A DNA stretch of 64,000 bases, from contig NZ_AP022853.1 of NCBI RefSeq assembly GCF_011764585.1, forward strand, positions 2,029,501 through 2,093,500, read 5' to 3'. Numbering within the stretch: the stretch's first letter is position 1; every line of letters starts with the position of its first letter. A program made the translations under genes and the position numbers. Below the pieces are notes generated by a model. That model searched no databases. It saw only the letters and a list, made by a program, of their open reading frames with translations, and was not told the origin of the DNA. The DNA is from Sulfurimicrobium lacus. Lineage in GTDB: Bacteria > Pseudomonadota > Gammaproteobacteria > Burkholderiales > Sulfuricellaceae. Of the stretch, positions 10,876 through 21,200 are shown one piece after another.

Positions 10876-12201
10876 GTGCCGGCCATTGCATTAACCGGCG
10901 CGCTGCCTGATCTGCTGGCGCTGCATGTCCTGAACCGGCAGCGCTATCCCTATCTGTTGCAAAGTCTCGGCGGCACCGGCCGCTGGGATATTCTCTTCGC
11001 TTTCCCGCAGCAACATTACCCGTTTTATGCATCCGGCTCCGCCCATGCCTTCCTTCCGTCTCTGGACAAGCTGTGGGGCGATGCGTCTCAGCAGGCAGAG
11101 ACCGACATCTCTGCTGCGCAATTGCCATTTCGCGGCGGCTGGTTCGTGTTTTGCGGCTATGAATTGCTGCACGAGATGGAACCGTCGGTCAGCGTCAGGC
11201 ATGCGAGCGACGGGTTTCCGCTGGCCTGGCTGACGCGCATCCCCGCCGCGATTCTGGTGGATCGGGAGAAAAACCAGTGCTGGTTGATGGCAGAAGCCGG
11301 TTGCGAGGATCTGTTGCCGCAACTGCATGATGACCTTTCCCGTGCCGACTCGTTTCAGCCCAGGCCGATCTCCGTTTCCGGGCTGGTCGAGGAAGAGCCG
11401 GCGCAGTTCCTGCAAGGGGTGGAGAGCATCAAGCGCTATATCAGGGACGGGGACGTGTTTCAGGTCAACCTGGCGCGGCGCTGGGAGGCGCGGCTTGCAA
11501 AGGGCGACAGCGCCGACCTGTATGCCATGCTGCGCGAACGCAACCCAGCGCCGTTTGCCGGGCTTGCCGATTTCGGAGACAGCAGGATTATCAGTTCCTC
11601 GCCGGAGCGCCTTGCATGCATTCACGACGGTGAAATCGAAACCCGTCCCATTGCGGGAACGCATCCCCGGGCCTCTTCTCCGCAAGAGGATGCCAAACTG
11701 CGCGAGGCGCTCATTTCCAGCACCAAGGAACGCGCCGAGCACATCATGCTGGTCGACCTGGAACGCAACGATCTGGGGCGCATTTGCCAGCCTGGCAGCG
11801 TGCAGGTGGACGAACTGATGGCGGTGCGCAGCTATTCCTACGTCCACCATATCGAATCCGGCGTGCGCGGGCGCCTGCGCGCGGGCATCACGCCGGGGCA
11901 GGTGCTGCGCGCATTGTTCCCGGGCGGCACTATTACCGGCTGTCCCAAGGTCCGGACCATGCAGATCATCGCCGAACTGGAAGCCAGTCCCCGGGCGGCC
12001 TACACCGGCAGCATGGGCTACATCAATCACGATGGCAGCATGGACCTGAATATCCTGATCCGCACTTTCATGCAGCAGGGGGAACAATTGAGCTTTAAGG
12101 CAGGCGCGGGTATCGTGGCAGATTCGGACCCCGAGCGCGAGCTGGCTGAAACTCGCGCCAAGGCCAAGGGTTTGCTGAGGGCGCTGGATGTGCCGCCGTG
12201 A
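10876..12201 (+). CDS. pabB: Aminodeoxychorismate synthase component I
   Basis: The 441-residue chorismate-binding enzyme has the C-terminal motifs VFQVNLARRW, PIAGTHPR, HIMLVDLERNDLGR and PGGTITGCPKVRTMQI of the PabB/TrpE family. With PabA it makes 4-amino-4-deoxychorismate for folate. The start is GTG at 10876, 21 bp after fabF and behind a CTGGAGG ribosome binding site. The N-terminal 130 residues are less conserved, as usual for PabB. An anthranilate synthase assignment is less likely because no trpG/trpD neighbours exist and the protein is short. Confidence 0.85.
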   Translation: MPAIALTGALPDLLALHVLNRQRYPYLLQSLGGTGRWDILFAFPQQHYPFYASGSAHAFLPSLDKLWGDASQQAETDISAAQLPFRGGWFVFCGYELLHEMEPSVSVRHASDGFPLAWLTRIPAAILVDREKNQCWLMAEAGCEDLLPQLHDDLSRADSFQPRPISVSGLVEEEPAQFLQGVESIKRYIRDGDVFQVNLARRWEARLAKGDSADLYAMLRERNPAPFAGLADFGDSRIISSSPERLACIHDGEIETRPIAGTHPRASSPQEDAKLREALISSTKERAEHIMLVDLERNDLGRICQPGSVQVDELMAVRSYSYVHHIESGVRGRLRAGITPGQVLRALFPGGTITGCPKVRTMQIIAELEASPRAAYTGSMGYINHDGSMDLNILIRTFMQQGEQLSFKAGAGIVADSDPERELAETRAKAKGLLRALDVPP

Positions 12202-12262
12202 CTGGTTGAACGCGGGGCGATTCGGTGCGGCGCAGGGCAGGAAAACAATAAGGAATAACAAC

Positions 12263-13369
12263 ATGGCAAATATTCAGCTACTGACCAATCCGACTGTTCA
12301 GGACCGCGAAGCGCTCGGCGAGTTTGCGGAATCCCTGCTGGATCGGGCACCCGAAATCGAGAAAGACATGGCCCGCCTGGGCAAAGCGCCCGCCGATCGG
12401 GTGGTGATTGCCGACCTGTTTCGCTCCCTGCACAACATCAAGGGTGACGCTGCGCTGTGCAAAGTCGAATTCGCGATCCAGATCGCTCACCCGATCGAAT
12501 CCCTGTTGACGCGCCTGCGTGCCGGAGAGTTGCGCTATTCACGGCTGATGGGGGAGGTCATCCTGCTGGCGGTTGACCGCCTGGAACTGGCGACCGAGGC
12601 GCTGGTTGCGGGCAGGGGCGTGAGCCATTTGAAACTGGTTGCCCTGGTGGAAGGGTTGGAACAGTTGAGCCAGTCATCGCAGGGCGATCTGGACCGTGTC
12701 GCGGCGCAAGTGATCAAGGCGGTGACGGGCTTCAACCCGGCGCCTGTGGCACCAGCTCCTGCGGCAAAACCACAGATGCAATTGAAAAACCAGGATCTTG
12801 TTTCTTCCGATCTGCAGTTTTTTCATTCTCTTGCCTTGCAGTTCGAGGCGCGTTCCCCTCTTTTTCAAGGGCGTACCGCGCGGATACTAGATCTGGCTCT
12901 TGAAACCAACCATGCTGCCGGCGCCCCGGTGGATCGCGTGCAATTGGAAGCGGCCGTTTACATGCACGATGTCGGGATGATGTTCCTGCCCGAATATCTG
13001 TGGTTGAAAGTCGGCAAAATCAGCGACGATGAGAGGCGCATTCTGCAGGGCCACAGCGCGTTCGGCGCGGGCATTCTGCAGCGCATGGACGGCTGGCAGC
13101 AGGCTGCGGAAATGGTCTCGCAGCACCACGAAATGCCCGATGGGGCGGGCTATCCGAACGGGATCGGCAACGCTAAAATCAGCGCAGGAGCAAAAATTCT
13201 CTCCATCGTGGACGCGTTCGAGGCAGTCACGCTCAAGCATCGCGCCCGTGGCGACAAACGCTCGATATTGCGGGCCATCGCAGAAGTGAATGCCTGTGAT
13301 AACCAGTTTGCCGCGGAATTCATCGAGCCCTTCAATACCGTGGTTCGGCACATGCTGGAACAGCAATAG
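12263..13369 (+). CDS. HPt domain plus degenerate HD-GYP domain protein
   Basis: From ATG 12263 (AAGGAA ribosome binding site) the product is 368 residues. Residues 20-135 resemble a histidine phosphotransfer helix bundle, with SLHNIKGDAALC holding a phospho-acceptor-like His near residue 59. An Ala/Pro linker follows near 165-180, then an HD-GYP domain with MHDVGM, GHSAFGAGIL and HHEMPDGAGYPNGIG. Several canonical positions differ: the first metal His (HxxRV) reads FQGRTARI, HDxGK has Met for Lys and DvfDA reads DAFEA. Cyclic-di-GMP phosphodiesterase activity is therefore doubtful and a sensor or adaptor role is possible. It lies between pabB and fumarase. Confidence 0.8.
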   Translation: MANIQLLTNPTVQDREALGEFAESLLDRAPEIEKDMARLGKAPADRVVIADLFRSLHNIKGDAALCKVEFAIQIAHPIESLLTRLRAGELRYSRLMGEVILLAVDRLELATEALVAGRGVSHLKLVALVEGLEQLSQSSQGDLDRVAAQVIKAVTGFNPAPVAPAPAAKPQMQLKNQDLVSSDLQFFHSLALQFEARSPLFQGRTARILDLALETNHAAGAPVDRVQLEAAVYMHDVGMMFLPEYLWLKVGKISDDERRILQGHSAFGAGILQRMDGWQQAAEMVSQHHEMPDGAGYPNGIGNAKISAGAKILSIVDAFEAVTLKHRARGDKRSILRAIAEVNACDNQFAAEFIEPFNTVVRHMLEQQ

Positions 13370-13373
13370 CAAA

Positions 13374-14897
13374 ATGACGATTATCAATCAAGAAGACTTC
13401 ATCTCCAGCATCGCCGATGCGCTGCAATATATTTCCTATTATCATCCGCTCGACTACATCCAGGCATTGGGCGAAGCCTACCAGCGGGAACAGTCCCCCG
13501 CAGCCAGGGACGCCATTGCCCAGATACTCACCAATTCGCGCATGAGCGCATTAGGCCATCGGCCCATTTGCCAGGATACCGGCATCGTGGTGGCGTTCGT
13601 CAAAGTCGGCATGGCGGTGCGCTGGGATGCAACGATAAGCGTGAGCGACATGGTGAACGAGGGCGTGCGTCGCGCCTACCTCAACCCGGACAACGTGTTG
13701 CGCGCCTCGGTGGTGGCCGATCCTGCAGGCGCGCGCCGGAACACCCGCGACAATACCCCGGCGGTAATCCATTACGAAATCGTTCCCGGCGACAAAGTCG
13801 ATATCACGCTCGCAGCCAAAGGCGGCGGCTCGGAAAATAAATCGAAATTCGCTATCCTCAACCCTTCCGACAGCATCGTCGATTGGGTGCTGAAAACTGT
13901 CCCTGACATGGGTGCCGGCTGGTGCCCGCCGGGGATACTGGGCATCGGTCTCGGCGGCACGGCGGAAAAGGCCATGCTGCTGGCCAAGGAAGCCCTGATG
14001 GAGCCGGTGGACATCCACGAGTTGCAGGCTCGCGGTCCGAACAGCCGGGTGGAAGAACTGCGCCTGGAATTGTTCGACAAGGTGAACGCGCTGGGCATCG
14101 GTGCGCAGGGTCTGGGTGGCCTGACCACCGTGCTGGACGTGAAAATCAGGGATTACCCCACGCATGCCGCCAGTCTGCCGGTGGCGATGATTCCCAATTG
14201 CGCGGCCACGCGCCACGTCCATTTCACCCTGGACGGCAGCGGCCCGGCGCTGCTGCCCCCGCCCTCCCTGGACGCGTGGCCAAAGGTGGAGTGGCAGCCC
14301 GCGGCGGACGTAAGACGCGTCGATCTCGACCGCGTGTCGCGGGAGGAAGTGGACAGCTGGAAACCGGGAGAAACGCTGCTGCTGAGCGGCAAGCTGCTGA
14401 CCGGGCGCGATGCCGCCCACAAGCGTATTGCGGATATGTTTGCCAGGGGGGAGGGGCTGCCGCCCGGCGTGGATTTTACCAACCGCTTCATTTACTACGT
14501 CGGCCCGGTCGAGCCGGTGCGCGACGAGGTGGTTGGTCCTGCGGGGCCGACGACTGCGACGCGCATGGACAAGTTCACCGACATGATGCTGGAAAAGACC
14601 GGCCTGATCGGCATGATCGGCAAGGCGGAACGCGGCGAGGCCGCGATAGAGAGTATCCGCCGCCACAAGGCGGTCTACCTCATGGCCGTCGGGGGGGCGG
14701 CTTACCTCGTGGCCAAGGCAGTCAAGTCGGCCAGAGTGATCGCCTTCGCGGACCTGGGCATGGAGGCGATCTACGAATTCGTGGTGCAGGACATGCCGGT
14801 AACGGTGGCGGTGGATTCCGGCGGGACTTCGGTGCACAACACCGGGCCGGCAGAGTGGCGCGGAAAAATAGGGAAGATACCGGTCTTGCGGGGTTAA
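13374..14897 (+). CDS. Class I (iron-sulfur) fumarate hydratase
   Basis: The 507-residue protein from ATG 13374 has the N-terminal GHRPICQDTGIVVAFVKVG, the KGGGSENKSKF motif and the C-terminal GGTSVHNTGPAEWR of class I fumarases, with conserved cysteines for a 4Fe-4S cluster (CQDTG near residue 63, MIPNCAATRH near 280). It interconverts fumarate and malate in the TCA cycle. It starts 4 nt after the previous gene stops, so the two are co-transcribed. An oxygen-labile fumarase is usual in microaerophilic lithotrophs. Confidence 0.93.
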   Translation: MTIINQEDFISSIADALQYISYYHPLDYIQALGEAYQREQSPAARDAIAQILTNSRMSALGHRPICQDTGIVVAFVKVGMAVRWDATISVSDMVNEGVRRAYLNPDNVLRASVVADPAGARRNTRDNTPAVIHYEIVPGDKVDITLAAKGGGSENKSKFAILNPSDSIVDWVLKTVPDMGAGWCPPGILGIGLGGTAEKAMLLAKEALMEPVDIHELQARGPNSRVEELRLELFDKVNALGIGAQGLGGLTTVLDVKIRDYPTHAASLPVAMIPNCAATRHVHFTLDGSGPALLPPPSLDAWPKVEWQPAADVRRVDLDRVSREEVDSWKPGETLLLSGKLLTGRDAAHKRIADMFARGEGLPPGVDFTNRFIYYVGPVEPVRDEVVGPAGPTTATRMDKFTDMMLEKTGLIGMIGKAERGEAAIESIRRHKAVYLMAVGGAAYLVAKAVKSARVIAFADLGMEAIYEFVVQDMPVTVAVDSGGTSVHNTGPAEWRGKIGKIPVLRG

Positions 14898-14949
14898 TGG
14901 CAGTCGTGTGAGCGGTGGATGAGTTGCGAAGCCGCTCGTGGAGGTAAAA

Positions 14950-17900
14950 ATGATGCGTATGAACCTGTTGTCAGCTATGGCGCTTTCCCGGTGGCAAAAA
15001 ATCCTGCTGCGCCTCGGCATCGGTGTGCTGGCTCTGCTGGCTTTCGGATTTCTCGCGCTGCCGCCGCTGGTGAAGTATTTTGCGACCCAGGCCCTGAGCG
15101 AGAAATTTCACCGCACGGTGGCGATTCGGGAGGTGAGCATCAACCCGCTCAAGCTGTCGTTGCGGGTCAAGGGTTTCTCCATGTCCGACAAGGGCAGCAG
15201 CACGCCTTTTTTTGCCATAGAGGAGCTGTACGCCAACCTGGAATCGGCGTCCCTGCTCAAGGGCGCACCGGTGCTGGATGCAATCCAGATCAATTCGCCT
15301 TTCCTCAGGATCGTGCGGCGCGAGAACGCGTCCTACAACGTGGATGACATCCTGGCCGAGTTGCTCAAGCCTTCTGAAGACCCGCCGGTAAGGTATTCGC
15401 TCAACAATATCCTGCTCCAGGGCGGTAAGATCGAGTTCGATGATCGGCCTAACAAGGCGCAGCACACGGTTTCGGATATGCGGCTCAGCATCCCGTTTGT
15501 ATCCAACCTGGTCTACCAGGCCAACATTTACGTACAGCCGGATTTTTCCGCCAAGGTCGATGGTTCGGCGCTGCATCTGGGCGGAAAATTGAAGCCCTTC
15601 AGCAAGAGTCGCGAGAGCGTCGTCGATCTGGAGCTCGCCGGACTCGACGTGGCCCGCTATTTCGAATATGTCCCGCTGACGCAGAAATTTAACGTCCCCT
15701 CCGCGCACCTCGACGCAAAGCTCAGCATCACTTTCGCGCAGCCGCCCGAGCAGCCGCCGGCCATCACCTTGTCCGGCACGGCTGCGCTGCGCGATGCCGT
15801 GATTACGCAAGGCAAAGAGCGCCCGCTGGCTCGTTTTTCCCTTTTGGCGGTGGATATTCAGAAGGCGGACTTGCTGCATAAAAGGCTGCAGCTCAAAAGC
15901 CTCAAGCTGCAGCAGCCGGAGCTGCAGCTGGCGCTCAACGAGGGGCATGAAGTCGCTGCAAGCGCCGGAGAAATCAGCCTGACCGGTGGCGAGCTGGACT
16001 ATGCGGGTAGCGCGCCCGCACTGCGGCAGCCGGCGCTGGACGTGACTGCCTTGCACATGCGGCGTACGGGCGAGAAAGAGCCTTTCCTCGATATTTCGGC
16101 GTTTGCGCTCAAGGATGTCGCTCTGGACCTGGGCAAGCGCAGCGTGACGCTGGGCGAGGCGTCGAGCCCGGGGGGTAATATTCAGCTCAGGCGCGGCAAG
16201 AACGGTGCAATCGACCTGGTCGAACTGTTCGGCGGCGAGTCGGGCAAGGCTGCGTCCCCGGCACAGACCCCGTTCCAGTACGAAGTGCGGAAACTCTCAC
16301 TGGCCGGGTATGGTGTCAAGTTTTCCGATGCTTCAAAGGATGCCCCGGTCAACCTGAACGCGGAAAATATCAGACTCGACGTGGAGAATCTCTCCAGCCA
16401 GAAAGATCGCCAGTGCAAGTTGATGCTGGCGCTGAACCTCGACAAAACCGGTGCGCTGTCTGCTGCGGGCGAACTGGGCATCAACCCGCTGGCCACGCGC
16501 CTGGCAGTGGATATCAAGGGTATCAAGCTGAGCCCGTTCCAGCCGTATTTTACCGACCAGCTCAATATCACCGTCACCGATGGTGCCGCGTCTGCCAAGG
16601 GCGAGCTCAAGGTGGCGAACGAGGGCAAGGATGGGCCAAGAGTTTCGTTTGTCGGCGATGCAAGCCTGGATCGTCTCGCCGCTATCGACAAGCTGGATGA
16701 AGAGGATTTTTTGAAGTGGAACCGTTTGAACTTCAAGCGCGTCAACGTTGCTACCCAGCCGTTGCGAGTCAATATAGCCGAGGTCGCGCTGGCAGATTTC
16801 TATTCGCTGTTGATCATCCATCCGGATGGCAGCCTGAATCTACAACACATCGTAAAAGAGCAAAAGTCCGGGACGCCAACAAAAGGCTCGGCAGCGCGTA
16901 CTGCCGGCGCGCCTCTCAAACAGGCCGTTGCAGCGGCAGACAAGCCGCGCATCACGATCTCGAAACTCACCCTGAAAGGCGGCCAGGTGGACTTTTTCGA
17001 CCACTTTATCCAGCCAAATTACTCGGCTCACCTGACCGGGGTGGGGGGCGATGTCAAGGGACTCTCGTCCGACGCCAGTACCCTCGCCGAAGTGGCGCTC
17101 AAGGGCAGGGTGGATAACCAGGGGCGGCTGGATATCACGGGCACGATCAACCCCCTGTCAGGCAATCTGGCGTTTGACCTGCTGGCCAATCTGAACGATT
17201 TCGAGCTTTCTTCCCTGACACCCTATTCCTCCAAGTACGCGGGCTATGGCATCCAGAAGGGCAAGCTGTCGTTCGACGTGAAATACAAGATCGAAAACCG
17301 CAAGCTGACTGCCGAGAATCACCTCTTCCTCAATCAGCTGACTTTCGGCGACAAGGTGGAGAGCCCGAGCGCGACCAAACTGCCGGTGATGCTGGCGGTG
17401 GCGCTGCTAAAGGACCGCAACGGCAACATCGATATCAGCTTGCCGATCTCGGGTTCGTTGGACGATCCTCAATTCAGCGTCGGCGGCATTATCATCAAGG
17501 TGATCGTGAATCTGATCGTGAAAGCAGTGACCGCTCCATTCGCCTTGATCGGCAGCCTGTTTGGCGGAGGCGAGGAACTGGCGTATCTGGAGTTTGATTA
17601 CGGCAAGGCCGAAATGCCCGCAGGTGGACAGAGCAAGCTTGAAAAGATTGCCAAAGCGCTGCGCGATCGCCCTGGCCTCAAGCTGGAGATAGCCGGTCAG
17701 GTGGATCCCGAGCTTGATCGCGAAGGACTGAAGCATGCCATGCTCGAACATAAAGTTAAGGCGCAAAAATTCAAAGACCTGCAGGGCAAAGCGAATGACG
17801 TTGCTGCGATCGATCAGGTCAAGGTCGAGCCGGCGGAATATGCAAAGTACCTGGCCAAGGCCTACAAGCAGGAAAAAATTCCCGATAAGCCGCGTAACTT

Positions 17901-18156
17901 GGTCGGATTTGCCAAGGATTTGCCGGTAGCTGACATGGAAAAATTGATGCTCGCTTATTTTCAGGTGGACGAAGATGATCTGCGTGACCTGGCCAATCAC
18001 CGTGCCCTGGAGGCCAAGGAATACCTGATCAACGAGGGCAAGGTGGAGCCGGAACGCATCTTTATCGTGACCAAGCTGGCGGCCAGGTCCGGGCAGGAAA
18101 AAGAAGCCGCCAAGGGCAAACGCAGCCGGGTTGATTTTTCGCTTGGAGCGCGCTAA
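14950..18156 (+). CDS. AsmA-like DUF748 envelope protein
   Basis: This 1068-residue protein starts at ATG 14950 behind a GGAGGT site. A signal anchor (residues 18-45) is followed by long beta-rich repeats of the AsmA/DUF748 type (for example REVSINPLKLSLRVKGFSM near residue 60). Near 760-850 there is a stretch typical of DUF748 (LPVMLAVALLKDRNGNIDISLPISG) and a C-terminal OmpA-like part ending RSRVDFSLGAR. AsmA-like proteins are thought to form periplasm-spanning hydrophobic grooves for lipid transport; the function of this member is not known. It lies 52 bp after fumarase. Confidence 0.85.
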   Translation: MMRMNLLSAMALSRWQKILLRLGIGVLALLAFGFLALPPLVKYFATQALSEKFHRTVAIREVSINPLKLSLRVKGFSMSDKGSSTPFFAIEELYANLESASLLKGAPVLDAIQINSPFLRIVRRENASYNVDDILAELLKPSEDPPVRYSLNNILLQGGKIEFDDRPNKAQHTVSDMRLSIPFVSNLVYQANIYVQPDFSAKVDGSALHLGGKLKPFSKSRESVVDLELAGLDVARYFEYVPLTQKFNVPSAHLDAKLSITFAQPPEQPPAITLSGTAALRDAVITQGKERPLARFSLLAVDIQKADLLHKRLQLKSLKLQQPELQLALNEGHEVAASAGEISLTGGELDYAGSAPALRQPALDVTALHMRRTGEKEPFLDISAFALKDVALDLGKRSVTLGEASSPGGNIQLRRGKNGAIDLVELFGGESGKAASPAQTPFQYEVRKLSLAGYGVKFSDASKDAPVNLNAENIRLDVENLSSQKDRQCKLMLALNLDKTGALSAAGELGINPLATRLAVDIKGIKLSPFQPYFTDQLNITVTDGAASAKGELKVANEGKDGPRVSFVGDASLDRLAAIDKLDEEDFLKWNRLNFKRVNVATQPLRVNIAEVALADFYSLLIIHPDGSLNLQHIVKEQKSGTPTKGSAARTAGAPLKQAVAAADKPRITISKLTLKGGQVDFFDHFIQPNYSAHLTGVGGDVKGLSSDASTLAEVALKGRVDNQGRLDITGTINPLSGNLAFDLLANLNDFELSSLTPYSSKYAGYGIQKGKLSFDVKYKIENRKLTAENHLFLNQLTFGDKVESPSATKLPVMLAVALLKDRNGNIDISLPISGSLDDPQFSVGGIIIKVIVNLIVKAVTAPFALIGSLFGGGEELAYLEFDYGKAEMPAGGQSKLEKIAKALRDRPGLKLEIAGQVDPELDREGLKHAMLEHKVKAQKFKDLQGKANDVAAIDQVKVEPAEYAKYLAKAYKQEKIPDKPRNLVGFAKDLPVADMEKLMLAYFQVDEDDLRDLANHRALEAKEYLINEGKVEPERIFIVTKLAARSGQEKEAAKGKRSRVDFSLGAR

Positions 18157-18289
18157 TCGATTGGCGGTGGCATGGCACGAGGGCTGGATAGTCAAATCTA
18201 CCTATTTATCTAGGTGAAGAGCCCAATAGATTCGATGCATCAATAAACTAGACTCCGTTTGTGAGAAACTAAACGTCATCCACCATTAT

Positions 18290-21200
18290 TTGGGCACTAA
18301 ATTGCAATCCAGGATTTCCGACTTTTTCTCACGAAAACATTTGCCCAAATACCTTTTATCACCCGTAACTGCCGTTTTGCTTGTCGCTTTCGTTATTGCC
18401 GACATTCTGGCGTTCTTGCGGAAACACCTGCGCAAATATTTTTTGTTGCCGCTCACGGTCGTTCTGGTCCTCGCTTTAGTTGTCACTGGAATCCTGGCGT
18501 ACCGGGAAGCGGAAACGTCCAGCTATCAGGCGCGCTACCTCAGCCACCTGGCTGGCAAGCTGCACTATGAACTGAAGAAGGGGCCCAATCCCGGACTGCG
18601 GATTCCCCAGGCGGGCCCCTATGATGTGCGACTCGGCTACAGTCGTCTTCCCTCCATGATCAAGCGGTTGCAGGAGAACGGGTTCGAGGTGGGGGCACAG
18701 GCGCGAATTTCTCCGCGCATGCAGGAACTCATCGACAAAGGCCTGTTTGCGCCTTACCGGGAGAAGACCCAGGCTGGGCTCAGAATTCTCGACGAGAAAG
18801 GCCAGGCACTTTACCAGGCCCGCTTCCCGACGCGAGTTTATGAGCGTTTCGAGACTGTCCCTCCCTTACTCGTGAACAGCCTGCTTTTCATCGAGAACCG
18901 CGACCTGCTCGATCCAGATCACCCCAAGAAGAATCCGGCCGTGGAGTGGATGCGGCTCGGTCAGGCGGTGATCGACAAGCTGATTCAGTCCGTCATGCCC
19001 GGTCATGACGTGCCGGGCGGCAGCACGCTGGCCACCCAGATCGAGAAATTCCGCCACTCGCCCGATGGCCTGACCTTGACTGTCGAGGACAAGATGCAGC
19101 AGATGGCCTCCGCCTCGGTGCGGGCTTACCTGGACGGGGAAAAAACGCTGCCCGCGCGTAGAGCCATCGTGGTGAGCTACCTCAACACGGTTCCGCTCGC
19201 GGCCGTGAACGGTTTCGGCGAGGTCAACGGGATTGGGGATGCGTTATGGGCCTGGTATGGACTGGACTTCGAACAGGTCAATCGTACCTTGCGTGCTTGG
19301 CCGGCAAACAAGTCCAACCTGGCCGAAGTCGCTAGCGCCTACAAGCATGCCTTGAGCCTCATGATTTCCCAGCGGCGTCCCTCGGATTATCTCTCCGGGG
19401 ATCATGTCGCTCTCGAGGCGCTCACGGACAGTCACCTGCGGGTGCTGGCCAGGGAGGGAGTCATTCCATCCGATCTCAGGGATGCCGCATTGAAGGTCAA
19501 GCTTCATTTCAGGCGCGGCGCGTTGATTGAAGAAAATGGTGCTTATGCGTACCGCAAGGCGGCCAATGCCGTGCGCGTGCGCCTGGCTTCCGAGCTGGGT
19601 TTGAGCCGTTTGTATGAACTGGACCGTATGGACCTGTCGGTGAACACCTCCCTCGACAAGGACCTGCAACAGAAGGTTACGGAAATCCTGCGCAAGCTCA
19701 AGGACCCGGCATATTCGCGCGCCGCCGGCCTGTATGGCGATCGCCTGCTCGGTGCCGCCGATCCCGGCAAGATCATTTACAGTTTCACGCTGCACGAACT
19801 AACCCCGGAAGGCGCCAAACTGCGCATTCAGGCCGATAATTATGACCAGCCCTTCGACATCAATCAGGGTACCAAGCTGGACCTGGGTTCCACGGCAAAA
19901 TTGAGAACCCTGGTGACCTACCTGGAAATCATCGAAAAACTGCACCAGCAATATGCCGACGCAACACCGGAAGCGTTGCGCGACGTCGCCGTCGCGCCCA
20001 ACGACCGCATCACCCGCTGGGCTATCGATTACCTGCTCCAGGACGGCGACAAGAGTCTCTCGGCCATGCTCGATGCGGCCCTGGATAGGCAATATTCGGC
20101 AGACCCGGGCGAACTGTTCTTCACTGGCGGCGGCGCGCAGTATTTCAAGAATTTCAAGCATGAGGAAGACGGCGAGGTGATGAACCTGCGCGATGCGACT
20201 CGCAACTCCGTCAACCTCGTGTTCATCAGGCTCATGCGGGATATCGAACGCTATTACATGTTCCAGATTCCCGGCTCGTCGGCAAACATCCTCAAGGATA
20301 TCAACGACCCGCAGCGTGAAAAATACCTCAAAAAATTCGCCGACAAGGAAGGCAAGGAGTTCATCGGACGCTTCTATCTCAAGTACAAGGGCAAGACAGC
20401 GCAGGAAATCAACGATCTTTTCTACGCCGGCCTGAGATCGACCCCACGCAGGCTCGCTGCGGCTTACCGTTACATCAATCCGAACAGCACGCCGACACAA
20501 TTCGCGGCTTTTATGGAAACACGCTTGCCGAGTTTCAGAAATTCCGGCGCACATGCCACGCAAACCCTCTACGACACGTATGCGCCGGGCAAATATTCCC
20601 TGGCGGACCAGGGTTATGTCGCCCATGTGCATCCGCTGGAGCTCTGGCTGGTCCAATACCTGACGGCGCATCCCGGCGCCCATTACAAGGACGTGATCCA
20701 GGCCAGCAGCGCAGAGCGCATCGCGGTATATAGCTGGCTGATCAATACCGGGCGGAAAAACGTGCAGGACACAAGGATTCGCGACCTGCTCGAAGTGGAG
20801 GCCTTCCTGGAAATCCACCGCAGCTGGCAGCGTTTGGGCTATCCCTTCGACTCCCTGGTGCCTTCGCTGGCCACCGCCATCGGCAGCTCGGCGGATCGCC
20901 CAGCCGCCTTGGCGGATCTGATGGGTATCATCCTGAACAATGGCGTCAAGGTGCCGACCGTGATGATCGAAGGGATGCACTTCGCCGCAGGTACACCCTT
21001 CGAAACCGTCATCCGCAAACCGGCCGTCAAGGGTCAGCGCATGTTTTCCCCCGAGCTGGCATCCGCGGTGCGCAGCGTCCTGATCGGCGTGGTGGAAAGG
21101 GGGACTGCAGCAAGGCTCGCGCATGCCATCGTGAAAGAGGATGGCACGCAGATTCAGATCGGCGGAAAGACCGGCACTGGCGACCATCGCTACGTCACGT

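Noticed and set aside
10891-12264. A 457-codon minus-strand frame opposite pabB
   Set aside because: The pabB product carries all family motifs on the plus strand; the minus frame has none.
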